From assembly GCA_010027295.1 (NCBI GenBank), contig RGVM01000006.1:1-18659 (forward strand): a stretch of DNA of 18,659 nt, written 5' to 3'. This document shows positions 7,545 through 13,847 of the stretch, in pieces. The notes beneath the pieces are model-generated. The model did not search any database. It saw only the letters and a list, made by a program, of their open reading frames with translations, and had not been told where the DNA came from. The number at the start of each line of letters is the position of its first letter. Position 1 is the stretch's first letter. A program made the position numbers and the translations under genes. The DNA comes from Chitinophagia bacterium (GTDB taxonomy: Bacteria; Bacteroidota; Bacteroidia; Chitinophagales; Chitinophagaceae).

Positions 7545-7568
7545 CACCGACACCGGTGTCTTTTTTTT
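7545..7568 (+). terminator. Intrinsic terminator of the tRNA-Val transcript
   Basis: Stem CACCG/CGGTG (7545-7549 and 7554-7558) with loop ACAC, followed by TC and eight T residues (7561-7568). The only textbook rho-independent terminator I see in the window. Confidence 0.88.
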
Positions 7569-7588
7569 CCTCCCTGCCGCTGGAACGT

Positions 7589-7619
7589 CTGACAACCCGG
7601 CTACTTGATTTCTTGTCAG
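7589..7619. promoter_or_regulatory. Inverted repeat upstream of the DinB-like gene
   Basis: CTGACAA (7589-7595) and TTGTCAG (7613-7619) form a perfect 7-bp inverted repeat with centres 24 bp apart, 27 bp before the ATG at 7646. It could be an operator. Repeats of this size also occur by chance in a window this long. Confidence 0.25.
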
Positions 7620-7645
7620 CCAAGGGGAAACATCATTCATAGCAT

Positions 7646-8218
7646 ATGTCCCATATGTCACACACGACTCCCATATCCGTATCCGGAGCGGGTCGCATTC
7701 CACTGTTGGCATGTGCCATGCTTTCCTGCTCGCTCTCCGCCACGTCACAATCCGCCGGATTATTGCTGAAGAGCCACGAAGTGAAGTTGACTAACGCCAA
7801 GGCCTATCTTCTTGATATCGCTAAACGGATGGATGCGACTTCCTTTGGCTATAAGCCCGTCCCCGTCGAGATGAGTTTTCAGCAACAGCTACTGCACATC
7901 GGAACGAATATCTACTGGCTGAGCTCAACCTTCATTAGGGAGGAGTCCAGCCCCATCGCGCAAACGAAAACGGATGCCTCGGCAATGAACAGGGACAGTG
8001 TGCTGGCCTTCGTAGCCGGCGCCTTCGACTATGCCGTCCGGTCCATCCAAATCCTGGACACAGCCACCTTGCAAAAAAAATTCCCCTGGCAAGGCAGCAC
8101 CATGAACAAGATCCAGTTTCTCAATCTTATACAGGACCATCAGGCCCATCATGTGGGTCAACTCATCGTATACCTGCGCCTGAATGGCATCGCACCACCC
8201 CGTTACATCGGTTGGTAA
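7646..8218 (+). CDS. Exported DinB-family (YfiT/DinB four-helix) protein
   Basis: The 190-aa product has a four-helix DinB-like fold with its metal-binding histidines in the expected places: His84 in QQLLHIGTN, and the C-terminal pair His165 and His169 in DHQAHHVGQ, followed by the typical ending VYLRLNGIAPPRY. DinB-fold enzymes bind a divalent metal; characterised members are bacillithiol or mycothiol transferases, while many are of unknown substrate. Residues 18-32 (IPLLACAMLSCSLSA) form a hydrophobic stretch ahead of residue 36, so export is likely, with Cys28 a possible lipid attachment site. Exported DinB proteins are known in Bacteroidota. The ATG at 7646 is the first; ATG at 7655 is equally usable, and the signal is retained either way. 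A single-gene unit between the tRNA terminator and a convergent rhodanese gene. Confidence 0.85.
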   Translation: MSHMSHTTPISVSGAGRIPLLACAMLSCSLSATSQSAGLLLKSHEVKLTNAKAYLLDIAKRMDATSFGYKPVPVEMSFQQQLLHIGTNIYWLSSTFIREESSPIAQTKTDASAMNRDSVLAFVAGAFDYAVRSIQILDTATLQKKFPWQGSTMNKIQFLNLIQDHQAHHVGQLIVYLRLNGIAPPRYIGW

Positions 8219-8501
8219 CCCCGCCCGACAAGACACGGATTCACAACGAATCTCGACTGTTCCCGGGGTCCCGGGATATGTCCGTAATTGGAGACTCTCT
8301 CCTGACTCGTAACCCATCACCATCATCTCCACCCTGCGCGGCCGGTTCTTTGAAGGAGCCCATGTCCGCCGACAAGGTCTGAGGGAACGGGTTCTGCCGA
8401 CATCCGGCACCCTGCACGGATGCGCCACGCACACGGCATAGTCTGGCTGTCGGGCCTGCATGAATAGAGTGAGGTCAGATAAACCCCAGCCCCATCCGGC
8501 G
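8219..8501. other. Convergent intergenic gap with small hairpins
   Basis: The gap is 283 bp long. TCCCGGG (8261-8267) and CCCGGGA (8270-8276) form a 7-bp inverted repeat with a 2-base centre, and GATTC/GAATC flank 5 bases at 8238-8252. Neither is followed by a T-run. Open frames across the gap give Arg- and Pro-rich low-complexity products unlike any family, so I see no gene. Confidence 0.4.
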
Positions 8502-8819
8502 TCAGGACTGGTCGAGCTTTCGTTGCAGGCTGTCCCACGCCCCGCCGTTGTAGCAGTTGAGCCCGGCAGCCGTGAGCATCGACTTGGCCATGCCGCTTCG
8601 GTTGCCCGATCGGCAGCAGGTGATGACGGGTTTTCCTTTCTTGCGTAACTCCTCGACTTTCCCCTTCAGCCGGTCGAGCGGAATATTCACCGATCCCCGG
8701 TTATGTCCGCTGTTGAACTCGGCGGGTGTCCGTACGTCGACGATCAGCGCGCCTTCTTTCACGAGTGCCCCGAAGTCGGTGGCGGGTCCGGAGGAGAAGA
8801 GTTTCTTTAAGAAGTCCAT
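8502..8819 (-). CDS. Single-domain rhodanese (sulfurtransferase)
   Basis: The 105-aa product is one rhodanese domain with a short basic N-terminal extension and no signal peptide, so it is cytoplasmic. The diagnostic pieces are VDVRTPAEFNSGH (about residues 27-39), SVNIPL (43-48), and the active-site loop CRSGNRS at 69-75 with catalytic Cys69, preceded by a second cysteine at 68. The loop has the size and sequence of the GlpE/PspE single-domain type that moves sulfur from thiosulfate or persulfide to thiophilic acceptors. The final WDSLQRKL is the usual family end. The leader is about 70 nt. The gene stands alone, convergent with the DinB-like gene, and its promoter carries a Crp/Fnr-type palindrome. 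Confidence 0.92.
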   Translation of the reverse strand: MDFLKKLFSSGPATDFGALVKEGALIVDVRTPAEFNSGHNRGSVNIPLDRLKGKVEELRKKGKPVITCCRSGNRSGMAKSMLTAAGLNCYNGGAWDSLQRKLDQS

Positions 8820-8895
8820 ATTGTCTGTTTTAAGTCAGATGGCCGGTTGAGCCTGCAACGGAAGGGTCTTCCTGAGTCCCGTCAGGTTCACAGGG

Positions 8896-8903
8896 CGAAG
8901 GTA
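8896..8903 (-). promoter_or_regulatory. Candidate -7 element of the rhodanese gene
   Basis: On the minus strand this reads TACCTTCG, the same 8-mer as the ribF element, 76 bp upstream of the rhodanese ATG. No -33 TTG is present, as is common for activator-dependent promoters. Confidence 0.45.
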
Positions 8904-8925
8904 GAAATACTCCGTACCCTCTCCG

Positions 8926-8939
8926 GTGACGTTTGTCAC
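8926..8939. promoter_or_regulatory. Possible Crp/Fnr-family binding site
   Basis: GTGAC-N4-GTCAC is a perfect palindrome. Written as half-sites it is GGTGA-N6-TCACG, 4 of 5 bases in each half of the Crp consensus TGTGA-N6-TCACA. Its centre at 8932.5 is about 41 bp upstream of the start point expected from the -7 element at 8896-8903, the class II activator position. Confidence 0.35.
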
Positions 8940-9232
8940 GTTGCCACTGTTTCAACGATGTATCTCGGGACGTAGAAAGATTGCCAACATGGAATGCCTG
9001 GATGGCTATGTGCCAACAATGCCTATGCCCATGGGTGGAGCCAATCGTTTCCCCGGGTATCTGCGGCCCGTTGTCCGACCGGTCCGCATCCCGCTGCCGG
9101 CCCGTTGGGTACGGCTGATATAAAGGCCATTTGGGTAAGCCACCTCTCATCGGTGCCTTAAAAAGGATGCATGAGACAAAAATATAAATCTGAATCTTTA
9201 TCTTAGTTGTACAATCCGTTCGTTCCCGCAAC
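8940..9232. other. Non-coding stretch upstream of the MazG-DUF2075 operon
   Basis: Together with the rhodanese leader this makes about 490 bp without a supported gene. The left part is GC-rich with no recognisable RNA fold. From about 9160 it becomes A+T rich, as expected for a promoter, and TATCTTAG at 9199-9206 is a one-base-off -7 element facing mazG. A leftward open frame at 8830-9231 has no family features. Confidence 0.35.
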
Positions 9233-9272
9233 AGGGGATATGCAAACTCCGGGTTTTTCCGGAATATCCCCT
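9233..9272. repeat. Nested 40-bp hairpin upstream of mazG-like gene
   Basis: Outer arms AGGGGATAT (9233-9241) and ATATCCCCT (9264-9272) pair perfectly over 9 bp. Inside them, TCCGG (9248-9252) and CCGGA (9259-9263) pair over 5 bp around the loop GTTTTT. The only unpaired part is a 6-base bulge (GCAAAC, 9242-9247) on the 5' side. No T-run follows on either strand, so it is not a standard terminator. It ends 41 bp before the mazG-like ATG and may act as a mRNA structure, an operator or a DNA cruciform. Confidence 0.6.
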
Positions 9273-9326
9273 ATGGCCGACATCCCCCTCGCCACGAATG
9301 CAACACACTGCCCATGTCTGACATAG
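9240..9326 (+). CDS. Possible 28-codon leader frame overlapping mazG start
   Basis: An ATG at 9240, lying in the 5' arm of the hairpin, opens a 28-codon frame beginning MQTPGFSGISPM and ending in TAG at 9324-9326, 13 bp inside the mazG-like gene in another frame. If translated it would couple hairpin melting to mazG initiation. No ribosome-binding site or codon-usage support is visible, so it may well be chance. Confidence 0.15.
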   Translation: MQTPGFSGISPMADIPLATNATHCPCLT

Positions 9327-9643
9327 CCGGCATCACAGAGCGCCTGGTGCGTTTCAGGGATGAGCGCGACTGGGAAAAATTCCACAACCCCAAAGACCTC
9401 GCCATGGCGATATCCATAGAGGCAGGGGAGCTGATGGAGGCCTTCCTGTGGAAGCCATCGCCTGAGGCGGATATCGAGCGCGTCAAGGATGAGCTCGCCG
9501 ACATACTGTCCTATTCACTGCTGCTCGCCCACCACTATGGTTTCGATGTGGCAGGTATCGTGAGGGAAAAGGTCGACAGGAATTCGCTCAGGTACCCCGT
9601 CGAGAAATCGAAGGGGAACGCACGCAAGCACGATGAACTATGA
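9314..9643 (+). CDS. MazG-like nucleotide pyrophosphohydrolase (dCTPase / RS21-C6 type)
   Basis: All-alpha NTP pyrophosphohydrolases of this type cleave (d)NTPs to (d)NMP and pyrophosphate with Mg2+. The 109-aa product is a single MazG-like domain. The helical segment FRDERDWEKFHNPKDLAM (residues 14-31) closely resembles eukaryotic DCTPP1 and its bacterial relatives. The metal-binding ExxE...ExxD signature is complete: Glu36 and Glu39 in IEAGELMEAF, then Glu60 and Asp63 in KDELADILSY. The tail (SLRYPVEKSKGNARKHDEL) is also typical: the family ends in a conserved R-x-P-x-E-K-x-x-G-x-x-x-K. Its stop codon overlaps the next gene's start (ATGA, 9640-9643), so the two are translationally coupled. 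The substrate preference (dCTP or another nucleotide) cannot be read from sequence. Confidence 0.93.
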   Translation: MSDIAGITERLVRFRDERDWEKFHNPKDLAMAISIEAGELMEAFLWKPSPEADIERVKDELADILSYSLLLAHHYGFDVAGIVREKVDRNSLRYPVEKSKGNARKHDEL

Positions 9644-11502
9644 TCGTCTACCAGGAGGCCAAGTCCACCTTCATGGACCACGTACGCGAGTCGCGCATCG
9701 AGTACATCATCGATGAGAATATGCGGAACCGCCTGGGCCGTCGTACGGCTCGACGTGAAGTGGATTCCTGGCGGAACTCGATGCAATACATGCGGAACGT
9801 GCTCGACGATCCGCAAATTCCCGGTGACGCCAATGTCTGCATCGAGTGCCAGGTTCCGAACACCGGCAAGAGGATCGATTTTATCATCGCCGGTCAGGAC
9901 GAGGACCAACGAGACTGTGCCGTAATCGTCGAACTCAAGCAGTGGGAGACCGCAGAAGGCACTGACATGGACGGTATCGTTCGCGCCTTCGTGGGTGGCT
10001 CGGTGAGGGCACTTAGCCATCCGAGCTACCAGGCATGGAGCTATGCCTCCCTCTTGGAGGGATTCAACGAGGAGGTCTACTCAGGCGACATCCGCCTTCA
10101 GCCCTGCGCTTTCCTACACAATTGCCGGGATGCTGGTCCGCTGCTGTCACCCTTCTACTCGGAATACACGGAGAAGGCCCCGCTCTTCGTCCGACAAGAT
10201 GTACTTCGACTCTCCGAGTTCATAAAGCGCTTCGTCAGGTACGGCGACCCGACCGGCATCATGTATCGGATCGAGAACGGCTCCATACGTCCCTCCAAGA
10301 CCATTGCTGAGGGCATTGCACGAATGATCGATGGTCATCAGGAGTTCGTGATGGTGGATGACCAGAAGGTTGTATTTGAGGAGATACGTAAGATCATCTC
10401 TGATGCGGGTCCTCAGGACAGGCGGGTCGTCATCGTCAGGGGCGGTCCCGGCACCGGGAAGTCTGTCGTGGCCGTTCAATTGACGGCACAGTTGACTGCG
10501 GAGAGAAGACTTGTACAATATGTCAGCAAGAACAGCGCCCCGCGTTCCGTGTACGCTTCCAGGTTGACGGGTTATAGGTCAAAGTCATGGGTCAACAATC
10601 TCTTCAAGGGATCTGGTTCCTATGTGGATTCTCGACCCTGCGAGTTCGACGCGCTAATCGTAGACGAGGCGCACCGACTGAACGAGAGGAGCGGCATCTA
10701 CTCCAATCTCGGGGAAAACCAGATCAAGGAGATCGTCCACGCAGCAAAGTGCGCTGTTTTCTTCATCGACGAGGACCAGCGCGTCACGGTCAAGGATATC
10801 GGTACGCGTGCGGAGATCGAGTCATGGGCTGTGCGTGCAGGGGCGACCGTCAGCTATTTCGAACTGGAGAGCCAGTTTCGATGCAACGGGAGCGACGGGT
10901 ACCTGGCATGGCTGGATGGCATGTTCGGGATACGGGAAACGGCCCATACCGACCTAAAGGGCATCGACTACCATTTCGAAGTGATGGATGATCCAGCTGA
11001 GCTGCGGAGGCGCATCACAGCCTACAACGAGGTGCGTAACCGTGCCCGGATCGTCGCCGGATACTGTTGGCCATGGAACTCCAGGAAAGACCCTTCCAAG
11101 ATGGACATTGTCATGTCCGACTATGGCTTCGAGATGCAGTGGAACCTGACGGAGGATGGCATGCTATGGATTATGAGTCCGCATTCCGTGCATCAGGCTG
11201 GTTGCATTCACACTTGCCAGGGGCTCGAGGTCGACTACGTCGGTGTCATCATGGGGGATGACATGGTGGTGCGCAACGGACGGTGGATTTGCAGACCGGA
11301 GAAACGTGCCCGTAGCGACAAGAGCATACACGGACTGAAGGGGATCATCCAGCGCGACCCGATGAAAGGCCTCGAGTTGGCAGAGTCGATCATCAAGAAC
11401 ACCTATCGAACACTGATGACCCGGGGCATGCGGGGTTGCCTGGTCTTCAGCACTGATGCGGAGACGAGGGCATACCTCAGAGAGACGGCATCCCTGGCTT
11501 GA
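9640..11502 (+). CDS. PD-(D/E)XK nuclease-DUF2075 helicase fusion
   Basis: The 620-aa product has two parts. The N-terminal part carries a PD-(D/E)XK-like core: Glu69 in CIECQVP, Asp80 in KRIDFIIAG, and Glu98-x-Lys100 in VIVELKQW, suggesting DNA cleavage. The C-terminal part is a DUF2075 (Schlafen group 3-like) superfamily 1 helicase: Walker A GGPGTGKS (268-275), Walker B with a DEAH box LIVDEAHR (339-346), motif III FFIDEDQR (374-381), motif IV QFRC (412-415), motif V HTCQGLE (524-530), and motif VI YRTLMTRGMRG (589-599). All motifs appear intact. The ATG overlaps the MazG-like stop, so both proteins are made from one message. Neighbouring MazG-like and DUF2075 genes recur in bacterial genomes to my recollection. 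DNA processing, possibly anti-phage, is inferred; repair is the alternative. Confidence 0.9.
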   Translation: MIVYQEAKSTFMDHVRESRIEYIIDENMRNRLGRRTARREVDSWRNSMQYMRNVLDDPQIPGDANVCIECQVPNTGKRIDFIIAGQDEDQRDCAVIVELKQWETAEGTDMDGIVRAFVGGSVRALSHPSYQAWSYASLLEGFNEEVYSGDIRLQPCAFLHNCRDAGPLLSPFYSEYTEKAPLFVRQDVLRLSEFIKRFVRYGDPTGIMYRIENGSIRPSKTIAEGIARMIDGHQEFVMVDDQKVVFEEIRKIISDAGPQDRRVVIVRGGPGTGKSVVAVQLTAQLTAERRLVQYVSKNSAPRSVYASRLTGYRSKSWVNNLFKGSGSYVDSRPCEFDALIVDEAHRLNERSGIYSNLGENQIKEIVHAAKCAVFFIDEDQRVTVKDIGTRAEIESWAVRAGATVSYFELESQFRCNGSDGYLAWLDGMFGIRETAHTDLKGIDYHFEVMDDPAELRRRITAYNEVRNRARIVAGYCWPWNSRKDPSKMDIVMSDYGFEMQWNLTEDGMLWIMSPHSVHQAGCIHTCQGLEVDYVGVIMGDDMVVRNGRWICRPEKRARSDKSIHGLKGIIQRDPMKGLELAESIIKNTYRTLMTRGMRGCLVFSTDAETRAYLRETASLA

Positions 11503-11634
11503 AGCGCTGCCCTTTTCGTTGCCGTTGGATACAAGAGACGCCGAACCGTCATCCATAGGCCGGTGCAGCCGATTCGCCTATCCATTGATGTTGGTATCCG
11601 TTGGCATTACATCCGTTCACAACGCTTGGCATCC

Positions 11635-12663
11635 TCAGGACACCCGCCTGAACTTGTAGGGATACACCTTCCCCGAAGCCCACTGTGCCACATACAGGTC
11701 CTCGTCGCGGTCCACCATGACATCGTGCGGATGCACCAGGATCTTGTCCGCCTGTGCCAATGGCTTCAGTTTCCCGTTCTCATAGACGGGCTCGGTGCCG
11801 CCGATATTGGAGACGACCCGGTTCTCGCGGTCGAGGATCGTGACGAACCCCGACTTCTCATTGCCGATAACGGGAGATCTTAACACAGCGGCGTATATGT
11901 GCTCGCCACGGATGACGGGACGGCATACGCAGGCGCCGGGTATGCGTATGATGTCGAGCAGTTCCCCGGAGAGGCTGAAACGCTTGAAGCAGTTCCGCGT
12001 GCGGTCCGTCACCAGCAGGGTGGTGGCGCCATTCCGCCGGTCGATGCAGATGCCATGGGCGTTGTCGAGGTGTTTGTCGCCCTCTCCCCGGCCACCAAAA
12101 TGGTGCTTGAGGTTGCCCTTGGCGTCATACACCAGCACATGCTGCTGCCCGTAGCCGTCCGCGATGTAGATGTCGCCGTTTGTGTCCACGGCTGTCTCGG
12201 TGGGCACGAACTCCTTGGCTTCCTTATAGAGTCCCGGGCCGATCGGGGCGTCGATGGTCAGGAGTATCCGGCCGTCGAGCGTAGCCTTGTACACCTGGTG
12301 GCGGGACGTGTCGGTTATGAAGAGGAACTGCTCTCCCCCTTCGTCTGCCAGCGTGAGGCCGTGGCCTCCGGGGAAATCGTGACCCCAGGTGCGCAGCAGT
12401 TTGCCGGAGCGGTTGAACACCAGGATATTGTTCTTCGTCTCGTTGGTTAGCAGGTAGATGTTACCTTGGGCGTCCTGGACCATCTCATGGCAGTCGTTCA
12501 CAGGATTCTTGAGCGGGTCGGCCCGGCTCCAGCGGGTGTCCATGGCATATCTCATGCCGTTGTGGCCGTAGACGGGGCCCTTGGGGCGGGCCATCAGGTC
12601 GCTGGCGATGTGGAAGCCGGCCGACAGGGCGGCGGCGCTCTGGAGGAATTGTCGTCTGCGCAT
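11635..12663 (-). CDS. Tat-exported NHL-repeat six-bladed beta-propeller
   Basis: The 342-aa product opens with a twin-arginine signal (MRRRQFLQSAAALSAG), so the folded protein is exported through Tat. The rest shows NHL-type blades, each with a 'D-x-x-G-N/D-I/L-Y-I/L-A/T' strand: QDAQGNIYLLTN, DTNGDIYIADGYG, DRDEDLYVAQW, and histidine-containing turns PGGHGLTL, NAHGICID and HPHDVMVD that recur about every 60-80 residues. These His turns are like those in the peptidyl-alpha-hydroxyglycine lyase (PAL) propeller family, where they bind metal; the lyase activity is not proven. The frame continues 13 codons upstream to 12702, but the ATG at 12663 places the twin arginines at the N-terminus. It is convergent with the DUF2075 gene (132 bp, no terminator seen). 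Confidence 0.85.
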   Translation of the reverse strand: MRRRQFLQSAAALSAGFHIASDLMARPKGPVYGHNGMRYAMDTRWSRADPLKNPVNDCHEMVQDAQGNIYLLTNETKNNILVFNRSGKLLRTWGHDFPGGHGLTLADEGGEQFLFITDTSRHQVYKATLDGRILLTIDAPIGPGLYKEAKEFVPTETAVDTNGDIYIADGYGQQHVLVYDAKGNLKHHFGGRGEGDKHLDNAHGICIDRRNGATTLLVTDRTRNCFKRFSLSGELLDIIRIPGACVCRPVIRGEHIYAAVLRSPVIGNEKSGFVTILDRENRVVSNIGGTEPVYENGKLKPLAQADKILVHPHDVMVDRDEDLYVAQWASGKVYPYKFRRVS

Positions 12664-12982
12664 GTGGTAAGGGTTGTTAGGACAAGATACGGAGAAACAC
12701 ATCTAGATGGATTCCGGTCTTTCAGAAAAAAAATCAAATGGACATGTCTCGACGAACTTTTCGACCTCATGATGCCAAGTGGCTTGTTTTACCACTTTAT
12801 TACAGGGAGTGGTCTTCAAAGGCTCTTTGAGGCAACTGATAACCGGGTCTTTTGTTGAGTCCTTGCTACGAGACAGATATTCACGTACACATTGGTTTTT
12901 GATTCTTTTTTGTTCTCTGACATCAAAGACCTTCATAGTCGAGTCCTGATTATGTACATGCTTCCCACGGAAAGCGTCTTGC
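12664..12982. other. A+T-richer gap between the NHL and fic genes
   Basis: These 319 bp are visibly poorer in G+C than the flanks. They hold the leader of the NHL gene (a TATCTTGT on the minus strand near 12685 is a poor -7 match) and the doubtful 77-codon frame described separately. I see no tRNA, insertion sequence end or terminator. Confidence 0.35.
12703..12936 (-). CDS. Doubtful 77-aa hypothetical protein downstream of fic
   Basis: An ATG at 12936 opens a 77-codon frame 46 bp after the fic stop codon on the same strand. The product is Lys- and Glu-rich with four cysteines and is soluble. It matches no family I know. Its A+T-richer composition equals that of fic, which would fit a small gene acquired together with it, but it may be a chance frame. 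Confidence 0.2.
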   Translation of the reverse strand: MKVFDVREQKRIKNQCVREYLSRSKDSTKDPVISCLKEPLKTTPCNKVVKQATWHHEVEKFVETCPFDFFSERPESI

Positions 12983-13756
12983 TCAGGGTATAAGGCAACT
13001 GGGCAGCATCAGGCAAAAAGGCAAGGCTTGGTTGAAATCGAGCTCCCCATATTCGATACCCAGCCGTCTCAGGTTTTGGTAGTACTCGACATGCCGGTTG
13101 TAATACATCCGCTCGCTCTGCAGGAACCAGGACTTCTCGCCAAGCTTCTCCGCGAGGAACCATTTCTCCAATAGTCTTGCACACCTTCCATTCCCATCAT
13201 TCCAAGGGTGGATCTTGACGAGCACGAGATGTATCATCGATGCATAAAAAAAGATTTCCTCCAGACTCAAGGATCCGTCCATCAACATCGACACATCTGC
13301 ATAGAGCTTTTCCATCTCAAGGCCTACAATGCCGGGTGGCGCTGCCACATACTCGATGCGGCCATCTTCAGTTGTCACATACATGTTCTGTGTGCGGTAA
13401 TTGCCCTGCCATGCAGCGGCTAACAAGTGCCTACTCAGTCTTTCATTGGCGGTCTTCACATGTGCCTCACATAGGGTGTGCCCCTGGGCATATTGGTAGG
13501 CATCATACAGGTCGTCTATCTTCCGGGTGTAATCGGATTGGAATGGAATGCCGTTCCTGTGCTTGATGAAGCTGTCCAGCTCTATATCTTCACCCTCTAT
13601 CTTGCTGCTGTACACGGATGCGACGGATCTGTAGAAGCTGAATCCCGGGTTGGAGAGCTCCGAATCCTCAAGTTTATAGAACGCTTCCCGCGCACCCTTC
13701 GGGAATACCGAGAGAAAGCCAGGTAGCAGTGACGATTGAATGATGTTCAATTCCAT
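12983..13756 (-). CDS. fic: Fic-family AMP transferase, class II (self-inhibited)
   Basis: Fic proteins transfer AMP (or other phosphate-containing groups) from nucleotides to target proteins. The 257-aa product contains the catalytic motif HPWNDGNGRCAR at residues 183-194 (HxFxDGNGRxxR, Trp in place of Phe) with catalytic His183 and phosphate-binding Gly/Asn/Arg intact. The N-terminal inhibitory motif (S/T)xxxE(G/N) is present as SSKIEG with Ser50, Glu54 and Gly55, making it a class II Fic that holds itself off through Glu54 and needs no separate antitoxin. Residues 123-127 (QNMYV) and 140-143 (PPGI) fit the target-binding flap region. The ending LPFCLMLPSCL is the usual family end, so the gene is complete. 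Composition is A+T richer than neighbours, suggesting transfer. A perfect inverted repeat abuts the start codon. Confidence 0.93.
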   Translation of the reverse strand: MELNIIQSSLLPGFLSVFPKGAREAFYKLEDSELSNPGFSFYRSVASVYSSKIEGEDIELDSFIKHRNGIPFQSDYTRKIDDLYDAYQYAQGHTLCEAHVKTANERLSRHLLAAAWQGNYRTQNMYVTTEDGRIEYVAAPPGIVGLEMEKLYADVSMLMDGSLSLEEIFFYASMIHLVLVKIHPWNDGNGRCARLLEKWFLAEKLGEKSWFLQSERMYYNRHVEYYQNLRRLGIEYGELDFNQALPFCLMLPSCLIP

Positions 13757-13788
13757 GTCCGTAATGTCAAAATATCAGGCTTACGGAC
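13757..13788. promoter_or_regulatory. Inverted repeat abutting the fic start codon
   Basis: GTCCGTAA (13757-13764) touches the fic ATG (13754-13756 on the minus strand) and pairs perfectly with TTACGGAC at 13781-13788; the spacer is 16 bp. The spacer, read on the minus strand, contains TATTTTG, one base short of a -7 element. The layout suggests an operator over the fic promoter. Confidence 0.4.
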
Positions 13789-13847
13789 GTCAGTCAGATT
13801 GTCGCTTCCATCAGCTTGCATTTATAGTACATCGATTTTTCATTCAA

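Noticed and set aside
7482..7748. Leftward 88-codon frame ending in CWIRTNDPYSVKVVL
   Set aside because: It is antisense to the tRNA-Val; translated antisense tRNA fragments of this kind are a known source of false proteins.
8261..8276. CCCGGG/CCCGGG palindrome as a terminator
   Set aside because: The 2-base centre cannot form a normal loop and no T-run follows.
8820..8890. Possible riboswitch in the rhodanese leader (GAACCTGA-like bases)
   Set aside because: The bases recall one end of the TPP element, but the CTGAGA half and the paired helices are missing.
8830..9231. Leftward 133-codon open frame in the gap before mazG
   Set aside because: It covers the rhodanese promoter region, has low-complexity basic composition and no recognisable domain or signal.
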